From: Glutamicibacter nicotianae
GTDB taxonomy: Bacteria; Actinomycetota; Actinomycetes; Actinomycetales; Micrococcaceae
DNA: 64,000 nt
Assembly: GCF_006539525.1 (NCBI RefSeq)
Contig: NZ_BJNE01000001.1
Coordinates: 186,001 to 250,000, forward strand
Direction of reading: 5' to 3'
Under the pieces are notes generated by a model. The model did no database searches. It was not told where the DNA came from and saw only the letters and a list, made by a program, of their open reading frames with translations. This document shows, in pieces, positions 11,514 to 22,363 of the stretch. Every line of letters starts with the position of its first letter. The stretch's first letter is position 1. Made by a program: the position numbers and the translations under genes.

Positions 11514-12083
11514 CTACGCGAGTTCGTTTAGGGCGTTCACCACATTCGAGAAGAGTTCGCGGTCCAGAATGGCGCCTTCGCGGCGAACACCCCGTTCGTC
11601 TACTCGAATGATGCGATCAAGCTTGACCTCACTAGGGCGACGCTCGCGGTCCCAGTCCCCGGTACCAATATCCATGTAATTCCGATCGCGGTGACCCGGA
11701 TTATTCCGGTCCTTGCTGGTTAGCATGAGCCCGAGCAGCCAACCGCTATCGCGTCCAACAATCAGCACCGGTCGATCTTTGCCTCTCGAATAGTCTTCTT
11801 CATAAGGAACCCAGGTCCAAACGATCTCGCCTGGATCAGCATTGCCATCCTTGGACGGGTTGTACTCGTAGTGAACCTTGCCACGGTAATCGCCCGGGTA
11901 TCCGGCAGCCCTTGGCACATGCTGCACGGTGGATGCTGCTGGAGATTCTCCACTAGCACTCCGAGTCCAACCGTTCGGGCGGTTGCGAGCGGGGGAACTG
12001 CCGGTCGAATTCGCGCGGATCTTGTTGATTTCCTTGATCGCGCGCATGACGATGCTAAATATCTTCTGCGGATTCAGTGCCAT
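11514..12083 (-). CDS. PemK/MazF-family toxin-like protein
   Basis: A 189-residue protein whose C-terminal two thirds resembles PemK/MazF endoribonucleases: PGEIVWTWVPYEED, then DRPVLIVGRDSGWLLGLMLTS, DIGTGDWDRERRPSEVKLDRI and a C-terminal ILDRELFSNVVNAL helix. MazF-type proteins cleave mRNA, but the N-terminal 50 residues here are an extra Ser/Asn/Pro-rich segment and no antitoxin ORF lies on either side, unlike a normal toxin-antitoxin pair. ATG 12083 is preferred over TTG 12092: TAGTTT lies exactly seven bases before the ATG, fitting a leaderless start. It sits between rpsT and lepA; I recall similar proteins at this locus in other Arthrobacter-type genomes, which would argue for a housekeeping role. 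Confidence 0.78.
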   Translation of the reverse strand: MALNPQKIFSIVMRAIKEINKIRANSTGSSPARNRPNGWTRSASGESPAASTVQHVPRAAGYPGDYRGKVHYEYNPSKDGNADPGEIVWTWVPYEEDYSRGKDRPVLIVGRDSGWLLGLMLTSKDRNNPGHRDRNYMDIGTGDWDRERRPSEVKLDRIIRVDERGVRREGAILDRELFSNVVNALNELA

Positions 12084-12195
12084 GCACGACAAACTACCAG
12101 TTCGAGGCTGTCGAAATATGTGATGACGCGGAAATCATGACAGAATGGAGGCTAATCCAACTATGTCCTTTAGTCAGCTAGTGAGGTCTGTTTAG

Positions 12196-14043
<1,848 letters not shown>

Positions 14044-15273
14044 ATGCCATCAGTTCTGCCTGACGGCGATCCGGCTCCGGCCGATGGTCTGCTCCCTGCC
14101 TCATGCGCGCATGAGGCACAGGAGCGGACCATGTCCTTTTATGTGCATATCCCGTTTTGCACCGTCCGTTGCGGCTACTGCGATTTCAACACCTACACCG
14201 CCACGGAGCTGGGCTCCGGCTCCAGCCAAGCGACCTACGCTGCCACCGTCAGCAAGGAAATCAGCTTCGCCCGCGAGGTGATGGACCGTTCGGGCCAGCC
14301 GGATCGCGAAATCGAGACCGTCTTCTTCGGAGGAGGCACTCCCACATTGCTGCCCGCCGGCGACCTGGTTTCGGTGCTCGGCAGGATCCGCGACGAATTC
14401 GGCCTGAAGCCAGGTGCAGAAATCACCACCGAGGCCAACCCTGATTCGGTAACCCGCGAGAGCCTGCAGGAGCTGGCCGATGGCGGTTTCACCCGGGTGT
14501 CCTTCGGCATGCAGTCGGCGGTGCCGCATGTGCTCAAGGTGCTGGAGCGCACCCATGATCCGAAGCGGGTTCCGCAAGCGGTTGTCTGGGCGCGCGAGGC
14601 CGGCCTGGATGTCAGTGTCGATCTGATTTATGGCACCCCGGGGGAAAGCCTTGAGGATTGGCGCACCAGCATCGAAGCCGCGCTGAGCTACGAGCCTGAT
14701 CATATTTCGGCCTACGCGCTGATCATCGAGGAGGGCACCAAGCTCGCGGCCCAGATCCGCCGCGGCCAGGTGCCGAACATCGACGATGACGATCATGCCG
14801 AAAAGTACCAGATGGCCGATGAGATGTTTGCCGCGGCCGGATTCTCCTGGTACGAGGTCAGCAATTGGGCCAAGACCCCGGCCAATGCGTGCCAGCACAA
14901 CATCGCCTACTGGAAGGGCGGCGACTGGTGGGGTGCAGGCCCCGGCGCGCATTCGCACGTTGGCGGACTGCGCTGGTGGAATGTGAAGCATCCAGCCGCC
15001 TATCAGCAGCGGATCGACGCCGGAATTTCACCGGGACATGGCCGCGAGTACCCGGATGCCCAAGCCGTGCAGCTGGAACGCACCATGCTGCTCACCCGCT
15101 TGAGCTCTGGAATGCAGATCAGCGAGCTCGATGAGACCGGGCGCAAGAAGATTGCCGGATTGATCGCAGACGAGCTGATTGATGCCAAGGCAGCATTCTC
15201 CGGGACCTTGGTGTTAACGCAGCGAGGCCGGCTCCTGGCCGACCTCGTGGTGCGTGAACTGCTTGATTTCTGA
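14044..15273 (+). CDS. hemW: Radical SAM heme chaperone HemW
   Basis: A 409-residue radical SAM protein related to HemN; HemW family members bind heme and deliver it to client proteins rather than act as coproporphyrinogen oxidase. The 4Fe-4S motif is CTVRCGYC in YVHIPFCTVRCGYCDF; FFGGGTPTLL and the GMQSAVPHVLKVLERTH segment follow, and a HemN C-terminal domain is present. The ATG directly abuts the lepA stop; an internal ATG at 14131 (MSFYVHIPF) is an alternative start that would remove a non-conserved 29-residue leader. Its stop codon is inside a hairpin shared with the convergent DUF4870 gene. Confidence 0.93.
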   Translation: MPSVLPDGDPAPADGLLPASCAHEAQERTMSFYVHIPFCTVRCGYCDFNTYTATELGSGSSQATYAATVSKEISFAREVMDRSGQPDREIETVFFGGGTPTLLPAGDLVSVLGRIRDEFGLKPGAEITTEANPDSVTRESLQELADGGFTRVSFGMQSAVPHVLKVLERTHDPKRVPQAVVWAREAGLDVSVDLIYGTPGESLEDWRTSIEAALSYEPDHISAYALIIEEGTKLAAQIRRGQVPNIDDDDHAEKYQMADEMFAAAGFSWYEVSNWAKTPANACQHNIAYWKGGDWWGAGPGAHSHVGGLRWWNVKHPAAYQQRIDAGISPGHGREYPDAQAVQLERTMLLTRLSSGMQISELDETGRKKIAGLIADELIDAKAAFSGTLVLTQRGRLLADLVVRELLDF

Positions 15274-15307
15274 GGCTGGGTAGCTGGCGCTACTTCATCA
15301 GCCTCAG
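15270..15307. terminator. Hairpin spanning the convergent hemW and DUF4870 stop codons
   Basis: CTGAGGCTG (15270-15278) pairs with CAGCCTCAG (15299-15307), with an inner TAGC/GCTA stem. The hemW TGA is in the left arm and the DUF4870 stop (15290-15292) lies in the loop region, so both transcripts would end in the same structure. No long T-run. Confidence 0.5.
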
Positions 15308-15691
15308 ATTGAATCGATAGCGGTAGGGGCGTCCCTTGTTGGCCTGGATGGCGGCAAGGGCGCCGGAGACCGTCATGTAGACCCACAGGGCCACGGCCAG
15401 AACGGCAAAAAGCCAGCCGATCACCGGCAAGATCATCAGCACGTTGAACACGATGGCCAGAATGGTCAGCGGGAACGTGAAATTGAACGCTTCCTTGGAT
15501 TCCTGTGCCGTGAATGGGCCGCGGTCACGGAATACGGCGAAGACGATTGCCGATGGAACACAACCCAAGATGGCGCCGAAGTGGGCCATCGTGGCCCACT
15601 GGCGGTCTTCTGAAGGAGTCAGCGGCAGCGCAGAGGTCTGGGAACCTTCGAAGCGGGAATTCTCCGATGGCTTCGTCTGGCGTGATGTCAC
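15290..15691 (-). CDS. DUF4870 domain membrane protein
   Basis: A 133-residue membrane protein of the DUF4870/Tic20-like group. After a 25-residue polar N-terminus comes the typical EDRQWATMAHFGAILGCVPSA segment, then KEAFNFTFPLTILAIVFNVL and a third hydrophobic stretch around LPVIGWLFAVLAVALWVYMT, ending in GRPYRYRFNLRLMK. The NFQ-like NFTF motif in the second helix is characteristic. The function is not known. The gene is convergent with hemW and separated from DUF3097 by about 90 bp, so it is probably monocistronic. Confidence 0.88.
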   Translation of the reverse strand: MTSRQTKPSENSRFEGSQTSALPLTPSEDRQWATMAHFGAILGCVPSAIVFAVFRDRGPFTAQESKEAFNFTFPLTILAIVFNVLMILPVIGWLFAVLAVALWVYMTVSGALAAIQANKGRPYRYRFNLRLMK

Positions 15692-15782
15692 TATTAATCC
15701 TTGTCTTGCTTAAGTGTGGTTCCTCTTATCATAGCGACCGCGGCTGAGCGGACGGGGAGATTCGCCGACTAATCTCCAACTA

Positions 15783-16652
15783 TTAGTCAATCGTTAGGAA
15801 ACCGTAATCTTCGGTCGTGAGAAAATCGATCAATTCTTCTATTCGGCCCAGCAGCTGCGGTTCAAGCTGCCCGTAATGCTGCACCGTGGACAGCAGCCGT
15901 TGCCATCCGATGCCGATATCCTCTGCCGTAGCGTGCGGCCAGCCAAAGGCCTTGAGCACTCCGGTTTTCCAGTCGACCCCCTTGGGGATGACCGGCCACG
16001 CCTTGATGCCCAGGGTCGCAGGCTTGATCGCCTGCCACACGTCAACGTAGGGGTGGCCGAGGATCAGCACGTTATCGGCGGCACCGGGAACCTGCATCGC
16101 CTCGGCGACAATACGCGATTCCTTGCTGCCAGCGACCAAGTGGTCGACCAGGATTCCCAGACGACGCTGCGGCGACGGGGCGAAGTCGCGGATGGCTCCG
16201 GCCAGATCGTCAACGCCATGCAGCGGTTCGACAACAATGCCTTCGACACGCAAGTCGTGTCCCCAGACTTTTTCCACCAGCTCGGCATCGTGCTTGCCTT
16301 CAACCCAGATGCGGCTGGCCCTGGCCTCCCGGGCCTTCAGCCCCGCTACGGCACGCGAACCCGAAGCGGAAACCAGGTTCTTCGGCGCCGCGGCCTTGGC
16401 GACGGGCTCGACAATTTCCACCGGTTCGCCTTCGAGGAGGAACCCGAAGCCGGCTTGGAAGGAACGGCTCTTGCCGTGGCGGTCTTCGAGCATGATCACG
16501 CGCATGCCGCCGGACTTTTCGGTACGGATGACTTCTCCCACCCAACCTGAGGTGGCATCTTCCAGGATCATGCCACGTTCCACGGGGACCTGGCGGAGTT
16601 TTCGATGTGCCGGTGCACTGAGATCTCGTGGTCCCCAGGAGTAATTAGCCAC
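15783..16652 (-). CDS. DUF3097 domain protein
   Basis: A 289-residue cytoplasmic protein of the actinobacterial DUF3097 family. The N-terminal part has a beta-rich VERGMILEDATSGWVGEVI region, then a Toprim-like core: IWVEGKHDAELVEKVWG, GIVVEPLHGVDDL and GILVDHLVAGSKESR with acidic residues in the positions expected for a Toprim fold, and NVLILGHPYVDVWQAIKP. The family is conserved next to hrcA-dnaJ in actinobacteria, but its biochemical role has not been shown to my knowledge; nuclease or primase-like activity is a guess from the fold. It is divergent from hrcA, sharing a 127-bp intergenic region. Confidence 0.9.
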   Translation of the reverse strand: MANYSWGPRDLSAPAHRKLRQVPVERGMILEDATSGWVGEVIRTEKSGGMRVIMLEDRHGKSRSFQAGFGFLLEGEPVEIVEPVAKAAAPKNLVSASGSRAVAGLKAREARASRIWVEGKHDAELVEKVWGHDLRVEGIVVEPLHGVDDLAGAIRDFAPSPQRRLGILVDHLVAGSKESRIVAEAMQVPGAADNVLILGHPYVDVWQAIKPATLGIKAWPVIPKGVDWKTGVLKAFGWPHATAEDIGIGWQRLLSTVQHYGQLEPQLLGRIEELIDFLTTEDYGFLTID

Positions 16653-16719
16653 GTACTGCCTTTCGCTGTGATCGAATACGCTCGAAATCCAATGCTAGCA
16701 ACAGCTGAACGTATTAGAC

Positions 16720-16746
16720 TTGGCACTTGAGAGGTTAGAGTGCCAA
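16720..16746 (+). promoter_or_regulatory. CIRCE operator of hrcA
   Basis: TTGGCACTT-N9-GAGTGCCAA matches the CIRCE consensus (TTAGCACTC-N9-GAGTGCTAA) in length, spacing and core, with a single mismatch between its two arms. It lies 33 bp before the hrcA ATG and overlaps the start of the probable transcript (TATTAG at 16712-16717). HrcA binds CIRCE as a repressor, so this implies autoregulation of hrcA-dnaJ by heat shock. Confidence 0.9.
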
Positions 16747-16779
16747 AGCCGGGCACAGGGAATCCAAGGAGGTGCTGTC

Positions 16780-17793
16780 ATGTCGGAGCCACGACGCTTG
16801 GACGTTCTGCGTGCCATCGTGGAGGACTACGTCCAATCCCGTGAGCCGGTGGGTTCCAAAGCGCTCCTCGACCGCCACAACCTCGGCGTCAGCGCCGCGA
16901 CGATCCGCAATGACATGGCTTTGCTGGAAGAGGAGGGGCTGATTGCCGCTCCGCATACTTCCTCCGGACGCATTCCCACCGAAAAGGGCTACCGCCGCTT
17001 CGTGGACGAGATCGGCGAACTGAAGCCGCTGTCGCGGGCCGAACGCGACGCCATCAACAAGATCCTGGATAATTCCACGGACCTCGACGAGATGCTCAAG
17101 AGCACCGTGCGCCTGCTGGCACGATTGACCAACCAGGTGGCGATGATCCAGGTGCCGCACTATGACACCGCTTCATTGAAGAACCTCGACCTGGTGGGCT
17201 TGGGCCCAACCCAGGTGCTGATGGTGATGATCGCCTCCAACGGCACGGTGGACCAGCGGATGATGCCGGTCAAGCGTTCCTACAGCGATGACGAGCTGGG
17301 CGAGCTGAAGTCGTGGCTGCTCAATAATTTCGGGGGAGTGCAGCTGGCGGAGCTGGCCGGCCGGCTCGGCCGCATGGAGCTCAGCCCGGCACAGCAGGCC
17401 GACCCGTTGGTGGAGCATGTGATCGGCGCGCTGGAAGAAATGGCCCAAGCAGCCAATGCCCAGCGCATCATCATGGCCGGCACCGCCAACCTCGCCCGCG
17501 TGGAGGGGGACTTCCCGCTGAGCATCACCCCGGTGCTCGAGGCGCTCGAAGAGCAGGTGGTGCTGCTCAAGCTCTTCTCCGAGCTGGAAGCCGATTCTCG
17601 CGGGGTGGCCGTGGCGATCGGCACCGAGCACCACTATGGCCAGCTCTCGGATGCAGCAGTGGTCGCGACGACCTATGGCGCCGATGTGCGCAACAAGCTC
17701 GGGGTCCTGGGCCCCACCCGGATGAACTATCCGACCTCCATGGCCTCGGTTCGTGCGGTGGCACGGTACCTGTCGAAGATTTTGGCTAACTAG
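16780..17793 (+). CDS. hrcA: Heat-inducible transcription repressor HrcA
   Basis: A 337-residue repressor of class I heat-shock genes that binds CIRCE and is stabilised by GroEL. The ATG at 16780 has an excellent AAGGAGGTG seven bases upstream. The winged-helix DNA-binding domain spans about residues 1-75 (RRLDVLRAIVEDYVQSREPV, VSAATIRNDMALLEEEGL, HTSSGRIPTEKGYRRFVD), followed by the dimerisation and IDD domains ending VRAVARYLSKIL. A CIRCE operator lies directly upstream, and dnaJ is 66 bp downstream, the standard actinobacterial hrcA-dnaJ2 arrangement. Confidence 0.98.
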   Translation: MSEPRRLDVLRAIVEDYVQSREPVGSKALLDRHNLGVSAATIRNDMALLEEEGLIAAPHTSSGRIPTEKGYRRFVDEIGELKPLSRAERDAINKILDNSTDLDEMLKSTVRLLARLTNQVAMIQVPHYDTASLKNLDLVGLGPTQVLMVMIASNGTVDQRMMPVKRSYSDDELGELKSWLLNNFGGVQLAELAGRLGRMELSPAQQADPLVEHVIGALEEMAQAANAQRIIMAGTANLARVEGDFPLSITPVLEALEEQVVLLKLFSELEADSRGVAVAIGTEHHYGQLSDAAVVATTYGADVRNKLGVLGPTRMNYPTSMASVRAVARYLSKILAN

Positions 17794-17859
17794 CCTCGCT
17801 GGGCGCCAGCCCGGCACGAATGAAGTTTAAGAGTCTTAGGAAAGGACACGGCGAATAAC

Positions 17860-18984
17860 GTGAGCTCGCATTACGAGACCCTGGGTGTAGCCAAGGACGC
17901 GACCCCGCAGGAAATCAAGAGTGCCTACCGGAAGCTGGCACGTAAGCTGCACCCGGATGTGAACCCGAGCGATGAAGCTGCAGAGCAGTTCAAGCTGGTC
18001 ACCCGCGCCTACGAAGTCCTTTCCGACCAGACCAAGCGCGCCAACTACGACGCCACCGGCGATGAGAACGGCAACGGCCACCCGGGCTTCGGCGGCGGCG
18101 GCCAGGGCTTTGGCGGCTTCGGCGACATCTTCGAGCAGTTCTTCGGGGGCGGCCAGGCCCAGGGCCCGGCATCGCGCACCCAGCCGGGCCGCGACGCGCT
18201 GATCACCATCACCATCGACCTAGAGGACGCGGTCAAGGGCACCGTTTACCCGCTGGAGATGGAAACCGCCGTCACCTGCAAGACCTGTAACGGCTCGTGC
18301 ACCCGCGAGGGCACCAGCCCGGTCACCTGCGACATCTGCCATGGCGCAGGCCAGGTGCAGCGTCCGGTGCGTTCCTTCCTGGGCCAGATGATGACCGTGG
18401 AAACCTGCGCCGCCTGCCGCGGTTTCGGCACCACCATCCCGGACCCTTGCCTGGAGTGCAACGGCGAAGGCCGCGTGCGCGAGCATGTCTCCAAGTCGCT
18501 GAACGTTCCTGCAGGCGTCGACTCCGGCACCCGCATCCAGCTGCGCGGCCAGGGCGAAGCCGGCCCGGGCGGCGGCCCGAACGGCAACCTGTTCGTCGAG
18601 GTCGACGTGCGCCGCCACAAGGTGTTCGAACGCTCCGGCACCGACCTGCACGCCAAGATGAGCCTGCCGATGACCGCCGCGGCCTTGGGCTGCGAGCTGA
18701 AGCTGGAAACCTTCGACGGCGAGCAGGCCATCAATGTCGAGCCGGGCGCCCAGGATGGCGACACCGTGACCCTGCCGGGCCTCGGCGTGCCGCGCCTGCG
18801 CGGAGGCAAGCGCGGGGACATCATCGTGCACCTGCAGGTGGAGACCCCGACAAAGCTGGACTCTGCGCAGCGCGAGCTGCTCGAGCAGCTGGCCAAGCTG
18901 CGTGGCGAGGAAATGACGGCCGGCCGTGTCGAGCATTCCGGCGGCATGTTCTCCCGCCTGCGCGACAAGCTGAACCAGCGCTAG
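17860..18984 (+). CDS. dnaJ: Chaperone DnaJ (DnaJ2 type)
   Basis: A 374-residue type I J-domain co-chaperone of DnaK. The J domain (residues 3-67) has HPD in [10 protein letters not shown]; a Gly/Phe-rich linker follows ([16 protein letters not shown]). The four zinc-finger repeats are [24 protein letters not shown] and CLECNGEG; the first departs from CxxCxGxG by ending in C, which is common in DnaJ2. C-terminal peptide-binding domains are complete. The GTG start at 17860 gives the normal N-terminus [23 protein letters not shown] is 13 bases upstream. Lies between hrcA and rsmE in one operon under CIRCE control. Confidence 0.97.
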   Translation: MSSHYETLGVAKDATPQEIKSAYRKLARKLHPDVNPSDEAAEQFKLVTRAYEVLSDQTKRANYDATGDENGNGHPGFGGGGQGFGGFGDIFEQFFGGGQAQGPASRTQPGRDALITITIDLEDAVKGTVYPLEMETAVTCKTCNGSCTREGTSPVTCDICHGAGQVQRPVRSFLGQMMTVETCAACRGFGTTIPDPCLECNGEGRVREHVSKSLNVPAGVDSGTRIQLRGQGEAGPGGGPNGNLFVEVDVRRHKVFERSGTDLHAKMSLPMTAAALGCELKLETFDGEQAINVEPGAQDGDTVTLPGLGVPRLRGGKRGDIIVHLQVETPTKLDSAQRELLEQLAKLRGEEMTAGRVEHSGGMFSRLRDKLNQR

Positions 18985-18987
18985 GCC

Positions 18988-19761
18988 ATGAGCAACCACA
19001 GCTTCGTCATCGACGCCCAGCAGGGCCAGGATGCCTCGGTCGGGGACTTCCTTGAATTGGACGGCCCCGAGGCGCACCACGCGGTCACCGTCAAGCGGGC
19101 CGCCGCCGGCGAGCACCTGGACCTGCTCGATGGCAAGGGGCTGCGCCTGACCGTGGAGGTCGTCGCCACCGCCAAGGACCTGCTGCGCGTCAAGGTCCTG
19201 CGGCGCACCGAGGAAGCCGTCAGCGACCACCCGGTCACCCTGGTCCAGGCCCTTTCCAAGGGTGACCGCGACCTGCAGGCCGTTGAGGCCGCCGTCGAGC
19301 TTGGAGCCCTGGCTGTGCGCCCCTGGCAGGCCGACCGGTCGATCGTGCGCTGGAACGCGGCGAAGGTCGAGAAGGCCATGGCCAAGTGGCGTGCGCAGGT
19401 GCGTTCTGCGCAGAAGCAGTCGCGCCGCGCCTATGAGCCAGAGGTACTGGACCCGATGGGTTCCAAGGAGCTCGCCAAGGCCATTGCCGCTGATGCCGAT
19501 CGCGGCTCTCTGGTGCTGGTCCTGCATGAGCAGGCTGTGGATTCGGTCGCGCGGCACGTGCAGTCGTGGCTCGCCGAGGCGCAGCCCGGCCAGGAGGTCA
19601 TCATGATCGTCGGGCCGGAAGGCGGCATCTCGGACACGGAACTGCAGTCCTTCGTGGATGCCGGTGCGCATGCAGCCCTGCTCGGCCAGCACGTGCTGCG
19701 CGCTTCGACCGCCGGTCCGGCGGCATTAGTCTTGATCCGCCATCTGATCGGCGAGATCTAG
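18988..19761 (+). CDS. rsmE: 16S rRNA (uracil-1498-N3)-methyltransferase
   Basis: A 257-residue SPOUT-class methyltransferase that methylates U1498 of 16S rRNA. The N-terminal PUA-like domain includes DGPEAHHAVTVKRAAAGE; the knotted SAM-binding part shows LVQALSKGDRDLQAVEAAVE, SRRAYEPEV, and IVGPEGGISDTELQSF followed by LGQHVLRASTAGPAAL, the family hallmarks. It starts 3 bp after the dnaJ stop, as in most actinobacteria, and is the last gene of the hrcA operon. Confidence 0.95.
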   Translation: MSNHSFVIDAQQGQDASVGDFLELDGPEAHHAVTVKRAAAGEHLDLLDGKGLRLTVEVVATAKDLLRVKVLRRTEEAVSDHPVTLVQALSKGDRDLQAVEAAVELGALAVRPWQADRSIVRWNAAKVEKAMAKWRAQVRSAQKQSRRAYEPEVLDPMGSKELAKAIAADADRGSLVLVLHEQAVDSVARHVQSWLAEAQPGQEVIMIVGPEGGISDTELQSFVDAGAHAALLGQHVLRASTAGPAALVLIRHLIGEI

Positions 19762-19790
19762 CTTCATGCAATCTTGCGAGCATCGAAAGT

Positions 19791-19843
19791 GCTCCGTGCA
19801 AGCCTAGGGCGCGCCTGCGCTCGGCTTGTACGGAGCAATTCTG
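19791..19843 (+). terminator. Hairpin terminator after rsmE
   Basis: GCTCCGTGCAAGCC (19791-19804) pairs with GGCTTGTACGGAGC (19823-19836), 14 positions with one mismatch, followed by AATTCTGCTTTT. It begins 29 bp after the rsmE stop. Confidence 0.65.
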
Positions 19844-20112
19844 CTTTTGGCGGGCGCACAAGTTTCTTGCACCTCGACCTGGCATGGCCCAGGCGACCGC
19901 CATCCGGCTCGACGTGCAGGATCTTCGTTCGCCGCAGTGCATCCCATGGTTGTGAAGGCAGTTTCGCAGGCAGCCTGAAGCGGAAAAATTCGGCGCTATC
20001 GCGCCATTAGTTGCTGTTCGCGGGACAGGGATCGTTGCCTTTCGAGGTCTTTTGCAACCACGTCAGGGCCGCTGCAGGAAACCGGGAACCGGCCGGCAAC
20101 AGTGGCGGTACG
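19844..20112. other. Non-coding stretch between rsmE and GerMN lipoprotein gene
   Basis: No plausible gene is visible on either strand. It holds a few short palindromes, for example GGCGCTATCGCGCC near 19997 and CCGGGAACCGGCCGG near 20080, which may help end the minus-strand lipoprotein transcript; nothing else stands out. Confidence 0.5.
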
Positions 20113-21039
20113 CTACTCGACGCGGAAGTCGCTGATGACCTTGCCGGCCAGATGCTCTGATCCAGTTTCAAGTCCCCAGAAAGTCAGCCGGTAGGATCCT
20201 GCACGCAGATCGGTGGTCAGGGTGAAGGAACCGTCGTCCTTGATCTGTCCGGGATTGACCTGCTTCTGGGCGGTGATCACCGTGAGCTTGCCGTCGGCGT
20301 CCTTGCGCTGCAGGGAGTAGAAGGTGCCGATGTCGAACTGCGTGGTTCGGCCATTGATCTTGATCGAGCCGCTTTTCAAGGTTGCGCCGAATTGCGGATC
20401 AATAATCCAGATCGGTGCAATGAACTCGGCATCGCGTGCGTAGACATCCTTGAGCCGGAAGCCGTCGAAGACCGTTGCGTTGGCTTGTCCGTCCACCAGG
20501 ATGCGGACCGTTGGGGCGGTGTCGCCGACAACCAGGCCAGAGTTGGCGGCGGCTGCCGTGGCGGTGAACACGAGCTGCTGGATGGCCCGTTCGGAAAGTC
20601 CCTGATCCAGGCGGGCGCTGAACACCTTAGCCGGAAGATCCAACGTGATGACATTCGCGTTGCTGATGGAAACGCCGATTTCATCGGTTGGCTTCAGGTG
20701 GGTATAGCGCTTCGGCTTCATCGGGTCTGCCGTGAGCAGCGTCCAGATCGCATCGCCAATGGGTTCCTGATGGCGGGTGTCCTGGATGTATTCGCGGTAC
20801 AGGTACACGCCGGTGTCCGTGTTTTCCAGCCAGTAGACCGGCAGGCTGGCGGCCATGCCGACATCCTCGCCAGCGTCGGTGGCGCTCGGCAGGTTCAGCG
20901 ATGCGGCCGCGGGGGTCGAAGGCATCTCATAGGAGCTCTCGCGATTCGTCAAACCGCAGCCTGCGGCGACGACGAGAGCGGCGGTGATTCCCAAAACGCC
21001 GAATCGACGTGGAATCTTCCGCAAGATCCTTGATTGCAC
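20113..21039 (-). CDS. GerMN/Gmad2 domain lipoprotein
   Basis: A 308-residue predicted lipoprotein. A basic N-terminus and hydrophobic stretch end in VVAAGCGL, a lipobox with Cys at about residue 28, so it should be anchored to the outer face of the membrane. The middle part (about 65-175) resembles a GerMN domain (LPVYWLENTDTGVYLYREY, then VITLDLPAKVFSARLD and QQLVFTATAAA) and the C-terminal part (about 210-308) a Gmad2 immunoglobulin-like domain (VNPGQIKDDGSFTLTTD, YRLTFWGLETGSEH). Such proteins occur in spore germination and, in non-spore-forming actinobacteria, at the envelope with unknown function. Monocistronic, divergent from phoH across 295 bp. Confidence 0.85.
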   Translation of the reverse strand: MQSRILRKIPRRFGVLGITAALVVAAGCGLTNRESSYEMPSTPAAASLNLPSATDAGEDVGMAASLPVYWLENTDTGVYLYREYIQDTRHQEPIGDAIWTLLTADPMKPKRYTHLKPTDEIGVSISNANVITLDLPAKVFSARLDQGLSERAIQQLVFTATAAAANSGLVVGDTAPTVRILVDGQANATVFDGFRLKDVYARDAEFIAPIWIIDPQFGATLKSGSIKINGRTTQFDIGTFYSLQRKDADGKLTVITAQKQVNPGQIKDDGSFTLTTDLRAGSYRLTFWGLETGSEHLAGKVISDFRVE

Positions 21040-21334
21040 TGCGAACCAATCCGTGGTGATTTATTGCTGTTTCGGTCCGCGGCAGTTGCGGAACCGCTCT
21101 CAAGCTTGCCATATTCGAGGCGGCTAACTGGCTAAAAATGCCCCAACTTACTAATCCGTAATCAAATCTATATGTTCACCACTTGCTCTTATTAGCATCA
21201 TTCAAGAGTACTTTCAGGTATTCCTGCTTACGCTGAGACCTGAATTTTCTCCGGAATGGCCTGCGACTCGATAGAATGGCAAGCACAACAATTCTCGAAC
21301 ACTACGAAGCTCGCAAAGGGGCGCCGCGCACTGC
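21040..21334. promoter_or_regulatory. Intergenic region carrying phoH and lipoprotein promoters
   Basis: A relatively AT-rich divergent intergenic region (21040-21334) separates the lipoprotein gene and phoH. No ORF with coding character is present. It must hold both promoters; TAGAAT near 21273 is a candidate -10 for phoH, but I cannot pair it confidently with a -35. Confidence 0.4.
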
Positions 21335-22363
21335 ATGCAGGTTGAACAGAATAAAACGACAACGGAGAACGGATCCGCGTCGCTCACCATCAGTTTTGAT
21401 ACGGCTGAGCTCATGATTGCCACGCTGGGCCCCAATGACGAGCTATTGCGGATCCTCTCCGGGGCCTACCCGCAGGTCAGCTTCCGCCCCAACGGCCAAG
21501 CCCTGGCCCTGGCCGGCGACCCGCAGCAAGTCCGCAAGGCCCAGCGAGTCACCGAGGAAGCGCGTTCGCTGGCCACCCGCGGCTCGCGCATGAGCGCCGA
21601 AACCATCGAGCAGATCATCAAGATGCTCAGCGCCGGCAACCCGGATGCGCCCACCGACGTCCTGGGCTTGAAGATCCTCTCGGGACGCGGACGCTCCATC
21701 CGGCCCAAGACCGTGAACCAGAAGAGCTATGTCGACGCCATCGAGGATTCGACCATCACCTTCGGCATCGGCCCGGCCGGCACCGGAAAGACCTTCCTGG
21801 CCATGGCCATGGCCGTCGCCGCCCTGCAGGACAAGCAGGTCAACCGCATCATCCTGACCCGTCCTGCGGTTGAGGCGGGGGAGAAGCTGGGCTTCTTGCC
21901 CGGCTCGTTGACCGAGAAGATCGACCCGTACCTGCGTCCGCTCTACGACGCCCTGCACGACATGGTCAATCCGGAAACCATTCCGCAGCTGCTGGAAGCC
22001 GGAACCATCGAGGTCGCTCCGCTGGCCTATATGCGCGGCCGCACGCTCAATGACGCCTTCGTGATCCTGGACGAAGCGCAGAACACCACCACCGAGCAGA
22101 TGAAGATGTTCCTCACCCGCCTGGGGTTCGGCTCGAAGATGGTAGTGACCGGCGATGTCACCCAGGTGGATTTGCCGAACAATGCCACCTCCGGGTTGCG
22201 CATGGCCAGCGATGTCCTCGACGGCATCGACGACATCAGCATCTGCCGGCTCGACTCTTCGGATGTGGTGCGCCACCGCCTGATTGCCGACATCGTCACA
22301 GCCTACGACCGTTGGGATGACACCCGACGCAAAGAACACAACCGGGGACGCCGCAGCAAATGA
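21335..22363 (+). CDS. phoH: PhoH family ATPase
   Basis: A 342-residue cytoplasmic P-loop ATPase of the PhoH (PhoL/YbeZ) type. After an N-terminal KH-like region (residues about 10-90) come Walker [17 protein letters not shown], the motif [18 protein letters not shown], Walker [12 protein letters not shown], and the [12 protein letters not shown] sensor region, as in RNA-helicase-like PhoH proteins. Genetically it goes with YbeY in ribosome maturation, and here its last four bases overlap the ybeY start (ATGA). First gene of phoH-ybeY-CNNM-era. The start ATG at 21335 lacks a strong RBS. Confidence 0.96.
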   Translation: MQVEQNKTTTENGSASLTISFDTAELMIATLGPNDELLRILSGAYPQVSFRPNGQALALAGDPQQVRKAQRVTEEARSLATRGSRMSAETIEQIIKMLSAGNPDAPTDVLGLKILSGRGRSIRPKTVNQKSYVDAIEDSTITFGIGPAGTGKTFLAMAMAVAALQDKQVNRIILTRPAVEAGEKLGFLPGSLTEKIDPYLRPLYDALHDMVNPETIPQLLEAGTIEVAPLAYMRGRTLNDAFVILDEAQNTTTEQMKMFLTRLGFGSKMVVTGDVTQVDLPNNATSGLRMASDVLDGIDDISICRLDSSDVVRHRLIADIVTAYDRWDDTRRKEHNRGRRSK

